7,220 nt of DNA from Pyrinomonadaceae bacterium (GCA_026786155.1 JAJAYR010000431.1:1-7220), one strand, 5' to 3'; counted from the first letter of the stretch, positions 1-6,512 are shown. Notes: generated from the sequence alone by a model not told the origin. Numbers and translations: made by a program.

Positions 1-6
1 GTCATA

Positions 7-37
7 TTTTGGATTTTGGATTTTGGATTTTGGATTT
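7..37. repeat. Heptamer tandem array (TTTTGGA, about 4.4 copies)
   Basis: Four perfect copies of TTTTGGA start at 7, 14, 21 and 28, followed by TTT before the pattern breaks. The array is non-coding and lies about 80 bp upstream of recX. Heptanucleotide tandem arrays of this style are known from filamentous cyanobacteria and other bacteria with repeat-rich intergenic DNA. The array could extend to the left of the window. Confidence 0.9.
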
Positions 38-87
38 GCAAGTTCGGGAAGTAAAATTCTATCGGTAGTCGAGTGCTGAACTGCAAA

Positions 88-112
88 CCGCTCACCGCTT
101 ACTGCTCACTTA
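88..112. repeat. Second, degenerate heptamer tandem array before recX
   Basis: Imperfect 7-bp units CCGCTCA (88-94), CCGCTTA (95-101) and CTGCTCA (102-108) are followed by a partial CTTA (109-112). The unit is unrelated in sequence to the TTTTGGA array 50 bp upstream but has the same period. It occupies the place where a Shine-Dalgarno for recX would be expected. It ends in a TAA (111-113) that closes the recX frame two codons before its ATG. Confidence 0.7.
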
Positions 113-116
113 AAAA

Positions 117-659
117 ATGTGGAAAAAGCGCATCGAAATTAAACCTGACGCAGAGCGCGTCATCAAAGATACGGAACGCGCCAGCCGCCAGACGTTTGAC
201 CGCGCCGTTAATCTGCTCGGCTACAAACCGCGTTCGGTCGTCGAATTGCGAACCCGTTTGATGGAAAAAGAATGGACGAATTCGGCGATTGTCGAAGAAG
301 TTATCCAGAAACTCGAAGGTTACGGATATTTAAACGACGGGCAGTTCGCCAAAGATTTCGCCGCCTCGCAACTGCGCGGCAAGCCAATCGGCAAGCGCGT
401 TTTGCAGCAAAAACTGGCGATGAAAAAACTCGACAAGGAAACGGTCGCGGCGGCGATTGAAGCGACGTTTGAAGAAACGCCTGAAGCCGAAGTAATCGAA
501 CGCGCCATCGCCAAACGCCTGCGTTTGAAAGGCAAACCCGAAACGCGCGAAGACACGAAAAAGTTTTACGATTACCTTTTGCGGCAGGGATTTTCTTACG
601 ATTTGGTGAGCAGTAAAATGCGCGAACTGAACAGTCGGGAGTTTGATGAAGAAAATTGA
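117..659 (+). CDS. recX: RecX-family regulatory protein (RecA modulator)
   Basis: This 180-residue protein reads as RecX, a small all-helical cytoplasmic protein that binds in the groove of RecA filaments and modulates, usually restrains, recombination and SOS activity. The conserved N-terminal block A-x-x-L-L-G-Y-K-P-R-S-x-x-E-L-R-x-R-L spans about residues 30-48. It is followed by V-E-E-V-I-x-K-L-x-G-Y-G-Y-L-N-D-x-x-F-A at about 59-78, and the basic, helix-rich second and third repeats follow as usual for the family. Length is within the family range. The ATG at 117 is the first start after an in-frame TAA at 111-113; it has no recognisable Shine-Dalgarno, and the upstream DNA is a heptamer repeat. 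The 3' end overlaps the next gene by 14 bp, suggesting co-transcription. recA is not in the window. The family call is strong; the direction of its effect on RecA is inferred. Confidence 0.93.
   Translation: MWKKRIEIKPDAERVIKDTERASRQTFDRAVNLLGYKPRSVVELRTRLMEKEWTNSAIVEEVIQKLEGYGYLNDGQFAKDFAASQLRGKPIGKRVLQQKLAMKKLDKETVAAAIEATFEETPEAEVIERAIAKRLRLKGKPETREDTKKFYDYLLRQGFSYDLVSSKMRELNSREFDEEN
638..641 (+). promoter_or_regulatory. Shine-Dalgarno inside recX deciding the next start
   Basis: GGAG at 638-641, within the last recX codons, lies 4 nt before ATG 646 of the downstream gene. It is too close for the TTG at 643 and too far (19 nt) for ATG 661, so 646 is preferred. The spacing is somewhat short, and translational coupling with recX termination could also bring ATG 661 into use. 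Confidence 0.5.
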
Positions 660-1068
660 AATGACCAAAATAAATTACGACAACAAAACTTTCGCGTCCG
701 TCCAAAACTCCGCAACGGGCGAAGTTTCAAACGAGACGGTTTTTTATTATCATCAAAAAGACGATTTGGTTTGGGCGGAACACGCGGGCGGCGCGATTCG
801 TTTCGGCAATTTGATGGCGAAGGTGACGGAAAACGATTGTCTGGAAATGCGTTATCAGCATTTGAACGGACAAGGCGATTTGATGACGGGAAAATGCTTT
901 TCCACGCCGGAAATTCTCGGCGACGGCAGAATCCGGCTGTTTGAGAAATGGCAGTGGACGAGCGGCGATTGGTCGGCAGGCGCGTCAATCGTCGAAAAAT
1001 CCAAGCGTTCAGAGTCCACGCTTGAGCGTGTTTTTCCGCCGCGCTTCGCGGGCGGAAAGGCAAACTAA
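646..1068 (+). CDS. Small conserved protein of the 'N-acetylglutamate synthase'-annotated family, repeat-extended C-terminus
   Basis: The 140-residue product matches from memory a short beta-rich family often labelled 'N-acetylglutamate synthase' in genome annotation. Characteristic stretches are F-x-S-V-x-N-S-x-x-G-E-V-S-x-E-T-V-F-x-Y-H-Q, the G-G-x-I-R-F-G strand, M-R-Y-Q-H-x-N, L-M-T-G-K-C-F-S-T-P-E-I-L and E-K-W-Q-W-T-S-G-D. The family label is doubtful: there is no visible acetyl-CoA-binding GNAT motif, and I regard the function as unknown. No signal peptide or membrane segment is seen. The family core ends at about residue 118; residues 121-140 and the stop are encoded by the palindromic repeat at 1007-1084, giving a basic, non-family tail. 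ATG 646 is chosen for its GGAG; ATG 661, immediately after the recX stop, is the alternative. The 14-bp overlap with recX suggests one operon. Confidence 0.8.
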   Translation: MKKIEMTKINYDNKTFASVQNSATGEVSNETVFYYHQKDDLVWAEHAGGAIRFGNLMAKVTENDCLEMRYQHLNGQGDLMTGKCFSTPEILGDGRIRLFEKWQWTSGDWSAGASIVEKSKRSESTLERVFPPRFAGGKAN

Positions 1069-1084
1069 AGTTTGGACTCTGAAC
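1007..1084 (+). repeat. Modular three-hairpin palindromic repeat, copy 1
   Basis: This 78-bp element is bounded by a perfect 12-bp inverted repeat, GTTCAGAGTCCA (1007-1018) and TGGACTCTGAAC (1073-1084). Inside are three hairpins: CACGCT/AGCGTG (1017-1030), TTTCCGCC/GGCGGAAA (1033-1058) and CAAACT/AGTTTG (1061-1074). A second copy, inverted, lies at 4886-4961. It begins inside the small protein gene, supplies its last 20 codons and stop (TAA 1066-1068), and ends 48 bp before the large secreted-protein gene. It resembles REP/MITE-type non-autonomous repeats; no target-site duplication is evident. Confidence 0.85.
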
Positions 1085-1132
1085 ATTATATCCGCTAACA
1101 TAATCTTAAAAATTTAGAACGCTCCCAAAACA

Positions 1133-4100
1133 ATGAAAAAACGGCTTGCTTTAACTTTGGTCATCATTTTCGCGGCTTCATTTTTTACTTATCGTCAAAC
1201 GGCGGAAAGCCGACGCTCGGCATCGTCAAACAATCAAACTCTTTCGGAAATCAAACCGCAAAACTTCCAAGCCGTCGCGTTCGGCGTAACGGGAAAAATC
1301 AGCGACATCGCGCCGCTTGAGAAATTAACCAACACGGGAAATAAGGTTTTCAGCGTTTCGGATAGACCAGGCTTTCTCGAAAAAAATCCGAACATTGTTC
1401 ACGATGCCGACGCTCATCTAATAAATTTCTCCGCCGTGCCGATGCCGACACCGACGCTTTCATTCGACGGTATTTCAAATCGTGAAAACAACGACGCTTA
1501 CGGTTTCGCCGTGATTCCGCCGGATATGAACGGCGATGTCGGACCGAATCACTTCGTCCAATCGGTCAATATCCTGACCAGAATTTACAACAAAAACGGT
1601 GCGCCGCTGACCCCGGCTTTTAAGTTGAGCGACGTTTTTGCCGTTCTCAATACGCCGTGTTCGGTGGCAAATTTCGGCAACCCGATAACGCTTTACGACC
1701 CGCTCGCCGACCGCTGGATTTTGAGCCAGTTCTGCACGAACGCGCCGCCGTTTCGCCAGATGATTGCCATATCGCAAACATCCGACCCGACGGGCGCGTA
1801 TTTCGCCTACGAATTCGTGATGCCGAATCTGCGCCTCAACGATTTTCCGAAACTCGGCGTTTGGACGGACGCATATTATATGTCAACCGACGAATTCGTC
1901 GGCAACGACTTTCGCGGCAACGGCGTTTTCGCGTTCGACAAAAAGAAAATGCTGGCGGGCGACGCGAACGCGGGTTTTATTTATTTCAATTTGCCGACGA
2001 CCGCCACCGAACGGCGCGGCGGCTATTTGCCGTCGGATTTGGACGGTTTGAACGCGCCGCCCGCCAACGCGCCGAATACTTTTATCACCTACACGGCGAC
2101 CGAATACGGCGACGCGAACGATGCTTTGCGATTGTTCGATTTTCACGCCGATTTTACCAACCCGAACAATTCGACTTTTATCGAACGCGCCGAAAGCCCG
2201 ATTATCGTCGCGCCGTTCGACCCGACATCGCCGCCCGACCGCGTTGACATCGCCCAACCCGCGCCGGGCGAATTTCTCGACGCGCAATCAGACCGTTTGA
2301 TGTATCGCGCCGCTTACCGCAATTTCGGCGCGTCCGAATCTTTAGTCGTCAACCAAACCGTCCGCGTAACGCCGGTCAACGAAATTTATCGCGCCGGTGT
2401 CCGCGTTTATGAACTGCGAAAACAAAGCGGCGCGTTCGCGGTTCGTGAACAGGCGACGATTGGCACGAACGACCTCAGCCGCTGGATCGGCAGCGCGGCG
2501 CAGGACAATCAAGGCAATCTGGCAATCGGTTATTCGGCGGCGAGCGAAATTGAAAAACCTTCGATAAGATATTCGGGAAAATTGGCGAGCGAACCCGTCG
2601 GCACGTTTCGCACCGAAGAAAATTTGATCAAAGGCACTGGCGTGCAAACCGGCTTCGGCTATCGCTGGGGCGATTACAGTCAGATGACCGTTGACCCGTC
2701 GGACGACTGCACGTTCTGGACGACCGGCGAATACTACACCGCCGCCAGTCAAGCGGAAAGTCCATACGGCTGGCTGACGCGCATCGGGCGATTTAAATTC
2801 GCCGAATGCACGAACGCACCCCGCGCGACGATTAGCGGCGCGGTGACGAACGCTTCAAACAATCAGCCGCTGGCGAACGCGGTCGTAACGGCGAACGCGG
2901 TTTACACGCGAAGCACGAACGTCGCCGGAAATTATGGGAATCTGACGGTCGTCCCGAATACGTATAATTTGACCGCGACGGCAAACGGTTTTCGTTCGCA
3001 AACCGTAACCGTAACAATCGTGAACGGGCAGATTTTGACGCAGAACTTCGCGCTCGAACCGGTGGCGATTCTGAATCAAAGCGGTTTGAACATCACATCG
3101 GAAAGCTGCGCGGTGAACAACGCCGTTGACCCGAACGAAACCGTTACTTTGAGCATCGCGCTTCGCAATACGGGCGCGAAAAATACGACGAATTTGACCG
3201 CGACGCTGCTGGCGACGGGCGGAATTTTCAATCCGTCATCATCGCAAAATTACGGCGCGTTAATCGTGAACGGCGCAAGCATTTCGCGTCCGTTCACCTT
3301 TACCGCCGCGCCGACTCTGCGCTGCGGCGACTTGATAACGCTGACTTTGCAGTTAAATGACGGCGCGGAAAATCTCGGCACAATTACGATTTCGCTAAAC
3401 GCGGGCGCACGCCGCATCGCTTTTCAGGAAGAGTTCGATTTGGTCAATCTGCCGAATTTGCCCGCCGGTTGGACGACTTCGGCGAGCGGAGCGCAAGCCA
3501 TTTGGGAAACGACCGAAGAACATTTCGAGTCGCCGCCGAACTCGGTTCATTCTTTCGCCGCCAGTCAACTTGGAGTCAATCAATTGACCTCGCCGATGTT
3601 TCGCGTTAATTCGGAAAGCGCGAAATTAATCTTTCGTAATCGCTACGACCTCGAAACGACGTTTCTGCGAAACAGGCTTTACGACGGCGCGGTTTTGGAA
3701 ATAAAAATCGGCACTATCGGCAGATTTCAGGACATTCTCGCGGCGGGCGGTGCGTTTGAATCCGGCGGTTACGACGGCACGATTGACGCTTGCTGTCAGA
3801 ATCCGCTGGCGGGCAGATTAGGCTGGTCGGGCAAAAGTGGTGTCAACCAAACGCCCGCATTCGTTACTGCGGCGGTCAAACTTCCGGCATCGGCGGCGGG
3901 CAAAAATATCCAATTGCGCTGGCGCGTCGGCACGGACAACGGCACTTCGCGCGACGGTCAGTTCGTTGACAACGTGCGCGTCGAAGACGGTTTCGTCTGC
4001 GCCTGTCAAATCGCGCCGGTCAGTCGTGCGCCGTTTGACTTCGACGGCGACGGCAAAACCGATTTGAGCGTTTTTCGTCCGAGCGATAACCCGAACGAGC

Positions 4101-4858
4101 CGGATTTTTACGTTCAAAACAGCGCGAACAATTCTTTTTCAAGCACGGCTTGGGGAAGCGTCGGCGACGTTCCGGTCAACGCCGATTACGACGGCGACGG
4201 CAAAACCGATTACGCGGTTTTTCGTCCGTCAAGCGGCATTTGGTTCGTTTTGCGAAGCGCGGATAATTCGATGTTTTCCGCCAGATTCGGTTTGGCAACC
4301 GATAGACTTGTGCCGAATGATTTCGACGGCGACCGACGCGCCGACATCGCCGTCTTTCGTAACGGCGTTTGGTATATTCTGCAAAGTTTCGACGCGCAAA
4401 TTCGCGCCGTCAGCTTCGGCGCGAATGGCGATTTGCCCGTGCCGTCGGACTTCGACGGCGACGATAAAACCGATGTCGCGGTTTTTCGCCCGTCAAGCGG
4501 CAGTTGGTTCGTTCGGCGCAGTTCCGACGGCAACTCGACCGGCATAAATTTCGGTCAATCGGGCGACAAGCCGGTTGTCGGCGATTTTGACAGCGACCGG
4601 AAAGCCGATTTCGTCGTCTTTCGTCCGTCAAACGGAGTTTGGTATTTACAGAAATCCGCCGCCGGATTCTCTTCCGTGCCGTTCGGACAAAACGGCGACC
4701 AACCTTTGCAAACCGATTTTGACGGCGACGGCAAACGCGATATTGCCGTCAATCGCAACGGTTTTTGGTATTATCTGCGAAGTTCCGACGGCGTTTTCGT
4801 CGCTAAACAATTCGGCGCGAATAGTGATGTGCCGCTGGCGACGATATTTGTCTATTAG
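1133..4858 (+). CDS. Large secreted multidomain protein with FG-GAP/VCBS-like calcium-binding repeats
   Basis: This 1241-residue exported protein is probably surface-located or released. Residues 1-26 form a signal peptide (K-K-R, then a hydrophobic core). Residues about 109-560 form a beta-rich, possibly propeller-like module beginning F-D-G-I (111) and containing P-P-D-M-N-G-D-V-G-P-N-H-F-V-Q, Y-D-P-L-A-D-R-W and D-P-T-G-A-Y-F. Residues 565-644 read as a carboxypeptidase-regulatory-like domain (I-S-G-A-V-T, Q-P-L-A-N-A-V-V). About 646-757 resembles a CARDB-type beta sandwich. Residues 762-955 match the choice-of-anchor-J/cleaved-adhesin jelly roll (F-x-E-E-F, L-P-A-G-W, G-G-Y-D-G-T-I, N-P-L-A-G-R). 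From 969 come six repeats of about 44 residues, each opening with a D-x-D-x-D calcium loop. There is no catalytic motif, LPXTG or membrane anchor. Adhesion or matrix binding is plausible but inferred. No Shine-Dalgarno is visible before ATG 1133. The stop abuts the terminator structure at 4860. Confidence 0.9.
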   Translation: MKKRLALTLVIIFAASFFTYRQTAESRRSASSNNQTLSEIKPQNFQAVAFGVTGKISDIAPLEKLTNTGNKVFSVSDRPGFLEKNPNIVHDADAHLINFSAVPMPTPTLSFDGISNRENNDAYGFAVIPPDMNGDVGPNHFVQSVNILTRIYNKNGAPLTPAFKLSDVFAVLNTPCSVANFGNPITLYDPLADRWILSQFCTNAPPFRQMIAISQTSDPTGAYFAYEFVMPNLRLNDFPKLGVWTDAYYMSTDEFVGNDFRGNGVFAFDKKKMLAGDANAGFIYFNLPTTATERRGGYLPSDLDGLNAPPANAPNTFITYTATEYGDANDALRLFDFHADFTNPNNSTFIERAESPIIVAPFDPTSPPDRVDIAQPAPGEFLDAQSDRLMYRAAYRNFGASESLVVNQTVRVTPVNEIYRAGVRVYELRKQSGAFAVREQATIGTNDLSRWIGSAAQDNQGNLAIGYSAASEIEKPSIRYSGKLASEPVGTFRTEENLIKGTGVQTGFGYRWGDYSQMTVDPSDDCTFWTTGEYYTAASQAESPYGWLTRIGRFKFAECTNAPRATISGAVTNASNNQPLANAVVTANAVYTRSTNVAGNYGNLTVVPNTYNLTATANGFRSQTVTVTIVNGQILTQNFALEPVAILNQSGLNITSESCAVNNAVDPNETVTLSIALRNTGAKNTTNLTATLLATGGIFNPSSSQNYGALIVNGASISRPFTFTAAPTLRCGDLITLTLQLNDGAENLGTITISLNAGARRIAFQEEFDLVNLPNLPAGWTTSASGAQAIWETTEEHFESPPNSVHSFAASQLGVNQLTSPMFRVNSESAKLIFRNRYDLETTFLRNRLYDGAVLEIKIGTIGRFQDILAAGGAFESGGYDGTIDACCQNPLAGRLGWSGKSGVNQTPAFVTAAVKLPASAAGKNIQLRWRVGTDNGTSRDGQFVDNVRVEDGFVCACQIAPVSRAPFDFDGDGKTDLSVFRPSDNPNEPDFYVQNSANNSFSSTAWGSVGDVPVNADYDGDGKTDYAVFRPSSGIWFVLRSADNSMFSARFGLATDRLVPNDFDGDRRADIAVFRNGVWYILQSFDAQIRAVSFGANGDLPVPSDFDGDDKTDVAVFRPSSGSWFVRRSSDGNSTGINFGQSGDKPVVGDFDSDRKADFVVFRPSNGVWYLQKSAAGFSSVPFGQNGDQPLQTDFDGDGKRDIAVNRNGFWYYLRSSDGVFVAKQFGANSDVPLATIFVY
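4037..4858 (+). repeat. In-frame coding repeat: six FG-GAP/VCBS-like units
   Basis: Units start at codons for D969, D1018, D1063, D1106, D1151 and D1195 (nucleotides 4037, 4184, 4319, 4448, 4583 and 4715), a spacing of 43-49 residues. Each has a DxDxD calcium-loop core ending in D, then a V-F-R (or V-N-R in unit 6), an aromatic strand and F-G-x-x-x-D before the next unit. Units 2 and 4 remain very similar at DNA level, including GTCAAGCGGCA at equivalent places. Units 3 and 6 share R-N-G and F-G-A-N, suggesting a three-unit higher-order period. Confidence 0.85.
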
Positions 4859-4859
4859 T

Positions 4860-4987
4860 GGTTCACTCAAAAATAACGCGCTGGAGTTCAGAGTTCAAAC
4901 TTTAGTTTGCTTCGCCGCGCTTCGCTGGCGGAAAACCCACGCTAAAGCGTGGACTCTGAACTTTACTGCGTTATTTTTGAGCGAACC
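4860..4987. terminator. Probable bidirectional terminator with a repeat in its loop
   Basis: The arms GGTTCACTCAAAAATAACGC (4860-4879) and GCGTTATTTTTGAGCGAACC (4968-4987) are reverse complements over 20 bp with one mismatch. Each arm lies one nucleotide from the stop codon of the flanking convergent gene (stops at 4856-4858 and 4989-4991). The A-run/T-run at the centre of the arms (AAAAATAACGC, GCGTTATTTTT) gives a stem followed by a U-tract in both directions, as in bidirectional intrinsic terminators. The 88-nt interior is mostly the palindromic repeat copy 2. Terminator function is inferred from position and structure. Confidence 0.7.
4886..4961 (-). repeat. Modular three-hairpin palindromic repeat, copy 2 (inverted)
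   Basis: This 76-bp element has ends GTTCAGAGTTCA (4886-4897) and TGGACTCTGAAC (4950-4961). Its reverse complement aligns along its length with copy 1 at 1007-1084, with the CACGC and CAAAC hairpins in the same order. The central GC-rich hairpin loop (GCGCTTCGC on +) is the exception: it keeps its + strand orientation in both copies. It lies inside the loop of the terminator structure 4860-4987. The flanks of copy 1 do not contain those terminator arms, so the arms are not part of the repeat. Confidence 0.85.
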
Positions 4988-4988
4988 T

Positions 4989-5369
4989 TTAAATTCTCGT
5001 CTGCGTTTTTAACTTTCCGCCCAAAATTGTCATCGGCACGAGTAAAATCCAAAATGTCAGATGATACCAGAGCGGAATTTTGTCCCACACCGACATCTGC
5101 ACTAAAATCCCGACGAGCAAAAGAATGACACCCAAAATCAAAGGTGATTTCGTGTTTTCTCCGGCTGTCAAAGCGGCGACGAAGCCGGAAATTATCGAAA
5201 CGACCGCGCTTAAAATCAGCGGCACAACGAGCATCGCCGCACTAAAACTCATCGTTTTGACGCTTTCATCATAATTTGTCCAAACCGTTCGCAAAACCGC
5301 GTCGCCCGCCACCCAAAGAACTGACCAGACGATAAATCCGACAAATACACCCGCAATTATTTTCAACAT
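4989..5369 (-). CDS. Small four-helix integral membrane protein of unknown function
   Basis: The 126-residue product has four predicted membrane helices, at about residues 4-26, 43-67, 75-92 and 99-118, with a short polar linker containing D-E-S-V-K-T between the first two and G-E-N-T-K between the second and third. I do not recognise a named family. Similar short four-helix proteins with an M-L-K-I-I-A-G-V start are frequent hypothetical proteins in Acidobacteriota. The start at 5369 is chosen because AAGGAG (5375-5380) lies 5 nt upstream. The in-frame ATG at 5390 would place that Shine-Dalgarno inside the coding region. It is convergent with the large secreted-protein gene. It lies downstream of the ATPase on the same strand but behind that gene's terminator, so it is either fed by readthrough or has its own promoter, which I could not identify. 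Confidence 0.8.
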   Translation of the reverse strand: MLKIIAGVFVGFIVWSVLWVAGDAVLRTVWTNYDESVKTMSFSAAMLVVPLILSAVVSIISGFVAALTAGENTKSPLILGVILLLVGILVQMSVWDKIPLWYHLTFWILLVPMTILGGKLKTQTRI

Positions 5370-5374
5370 AGATA

Positions 5375-5380
5375 CTCCTT
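5375..5380 (-). promoter_or_regulatory. Shine-Dalgarno for the membrane protein
   Basis: AAGGAG read on the minus strand, 5 nt before ATG 5369. It sets the start at 5369 rather than the upstream in-frame ATG at 5390. Confidence 0.75.
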
Positions 5381-5395
5381 TTTTGAACATTTCTT

Positions 5396-5440
5396 AAAAA
5401 ACAAAAGGAAAAAGTTTGCTTTCACAAAACTTTCCCCTTT
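5396..5440 (-). terminator. Intrinsic terminator of the ATPase gene
   Basis: On the minus-strand transcript, 5440-5427 (AAAGGGGAAAGUUU) pairs with 5417-5404 (AAACUUUUUCCUUU) over 14 positions, including two G-U pairs. The loop is 9 nt and the stem is followed by UGUUUUUU (5403-5396). On the plus strand the two wobble positions become A-C mismatches, so the structure is better formed in the minus direction. It lies 32 bp past the ATPase stop codon. Confidence 0.75.
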
Positions 5441-5471
5441 GTCGTTTTCGCCTTTTGCCTATTTGCGAAAT

Positions 5472-6503
5472 TTATGCCGCTTTTGCGCGTTTGTCTGTTT
5501 TTTCTTCCTTTATCGTCGTCGGCGTTTTGGCGATTCGCGCCGTCATTCGGCGGTCTAAGTCTAAAATCTGTTCGTCGCTCAAATGATAAATGTTCGATTG
5601 GTTGTGATAGATTTTCGCGCCCGTTACGATGTCGGCTTTTTTGAAGCCGTTCGCTTCGGCTTTTTTGACCAAATCTTCCACCGTCATCGTCTGCGGCACA
5701 ATTGAAATCGGCTGTCGGTCTTCGATGAATTCGGGAATGTCAGATTTCGCGGGCGTTTCAAACGCCAGTTCCAGAGCCTGTTCGCCTTTCATATATTCGA
5801 GAAAATCCTTGAAACCGATGTTGCCGATCATCTCGAATCCTACTTCAAACGCGGGCGAATTCGATTTGACGACCTGAAAAACGCGCGTGATTTCGCCGTC
5901 GCGTTCCTGAAGCGAAACTTCGAGCATCACGTCCACGAAATACTCCAAACCGCTCGCCGTCATCGGCAGCACGCGCCCGATTTCGTTGTCTTCCTTGGCT
6001 TCTTTGCCACGCGCCGCAATCTGGTCGGCGATGACGACGCATTTGCCCGATTCGATGCAGAGTTTTCGCAAAACCGACTGCAAAATCATCTGGTCGGCGG
6101 CGAGTTCTTCCGCGCTCGGCTGTGCCAACGGGTCGCCCGTTCTTTCCCGAACTGCTTCGAGCATTTCCGAATGTTTCGCGCCGAAATACGCCGCCCAAGA
6201 ATCTAAAGCGAAACAGCCGTAATTTTGTTCCAAACCTTCGCCGTTAATCGCCCATTCGATAAATTCCGGCAATTCGTCGGTCTTTTCGATTTCGAGCGCG
6301 TCGAATTTCTGCCCGACTCCGCGCAATAAACGCGCTTTGCGTTCGGTGTCGAAAATGCAGAGTTTCCCCAAACCCGCGTCCGCCATCGAACTGATAAAAT
6401 GACTTTTGCCCACGCCCGCGCCGCCGCGAATCGCCAAAATAAGCCGCTGCTGGCGCGGCATCCGGCTCAATGGATTTATCTTCGGTTTATTTATATTGTT
6501 CAT
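5472..6503 (-). CDS. RecA-fold P-loop ATPase, phage Sak4-like
   Basis: This 343-residue cytoplasmic ATPase has a Walker A motif, G-G-A-G-V-G-K-S, at 27-34. A D-T-E triad at 52-54 ends the second core strand, where RecA-like ATPases carry the catalytic glutamate. A Walker B strand (C-F-A-L-D) ends at D101, and V-V-I-A-D-Q at 156-161 fits the next core strand. This order fits the AAA_24/Sak4-type ATPases that phages use in single-strand annealing or recombination. Residues about 274-320 form a separate C-terminal module (V-E-D-L-V-K-K-A, L-S-D-E-Q-I-L-D-L) like those ending phage recombination proteins, then a K-rich tail. No phage structural genes or SSB are nearby. ATG 6503 has AAGGAG at 9 nt spacing. 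A role in DNA recombination or repair is inferred; other RecA-fold P-loop roles are possible. Confidence 0.8.
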   Translation of the reverse strand: MNNINKPKINPLSRMPRQQRLILAIRGGAGVGKSHFISSMADAGLGKLCIFDTERKARLLRGVGQKFDALEIEKTDELPEFIEWAINGEGLEQNYGCFALDSWAAYFGAKHSEMLEAVRERTGDPLAQPSAEELAADQMILQSVLRKLCIESGKCVVIADQIAARGKEAKEDNEIGRVLPMTASGLEYFVDVMLEVSLQERDGEITRVFQVVKSNSPAFEVGFEMIGNIGFKDFLEYMKGEQALELAFETPAKSDIPEFIEDRQPISIVPQTMTVEDLVKKAEANGFKKADIVTGAKIYHNQSNIYHLSDEQILDLDRRMTARIAKTPTTIKEEKTDKRAKAA

Positions 6504-6512
6504 TTTTGCTTT

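Noticed and set aside
7..112. CRISPR-like array
   Set aside because: The repeats are directly adjacent 7-bp units without spacers, and there are no cas genes.
596..1063. Minus-strand ORF of 155 codons opposite the small conserved protein
   Set aside because: It is Arg/Ser/Pro-rich shadow sequence, partly translated from the palindromic repeat. The plus frame matches a conserved family.
646..1068. Genuine arginine-pathway N-acetylglutamate synthase (argA-type)
   Set aside because: The protein is too short and lacks an acetyl-CoA-binding GNAT motif or an amino-acid-kinase domain. The label is a propagated annotation and no arginine genes are nearby.
1072..1104. Promoter for the secreted-protein gene using TTGGAC (1072) and CATAAT (1099)
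   Set aside because: The spacer is 21 nt, too long, and the -35-like hexamer is part of the repeat end. No better pair was seen in the 48-bp gap.
1085..1132. Target-site duplications flanking the palindromic repeat
   Set aside because: The bases next to 1007/1084 and 4886/4961 show no matching direct repeats.
4210..4545. Minus-strand ORF antisense to the calcium-repeat region
   Set aside because: Its apparent motifs are the antisense reading of the tandem DxDGDG/FRPS codons. The plus frame has clear domains and a signal peptide.
4575..5012. Plus-strand ORF of 145 codons running past the secreted-protein stop
   Set aside because: It overlaps the real gene in another frame and then reads through the terminator and palindromic repeat into the convergent gene, with no plausible protein composition.
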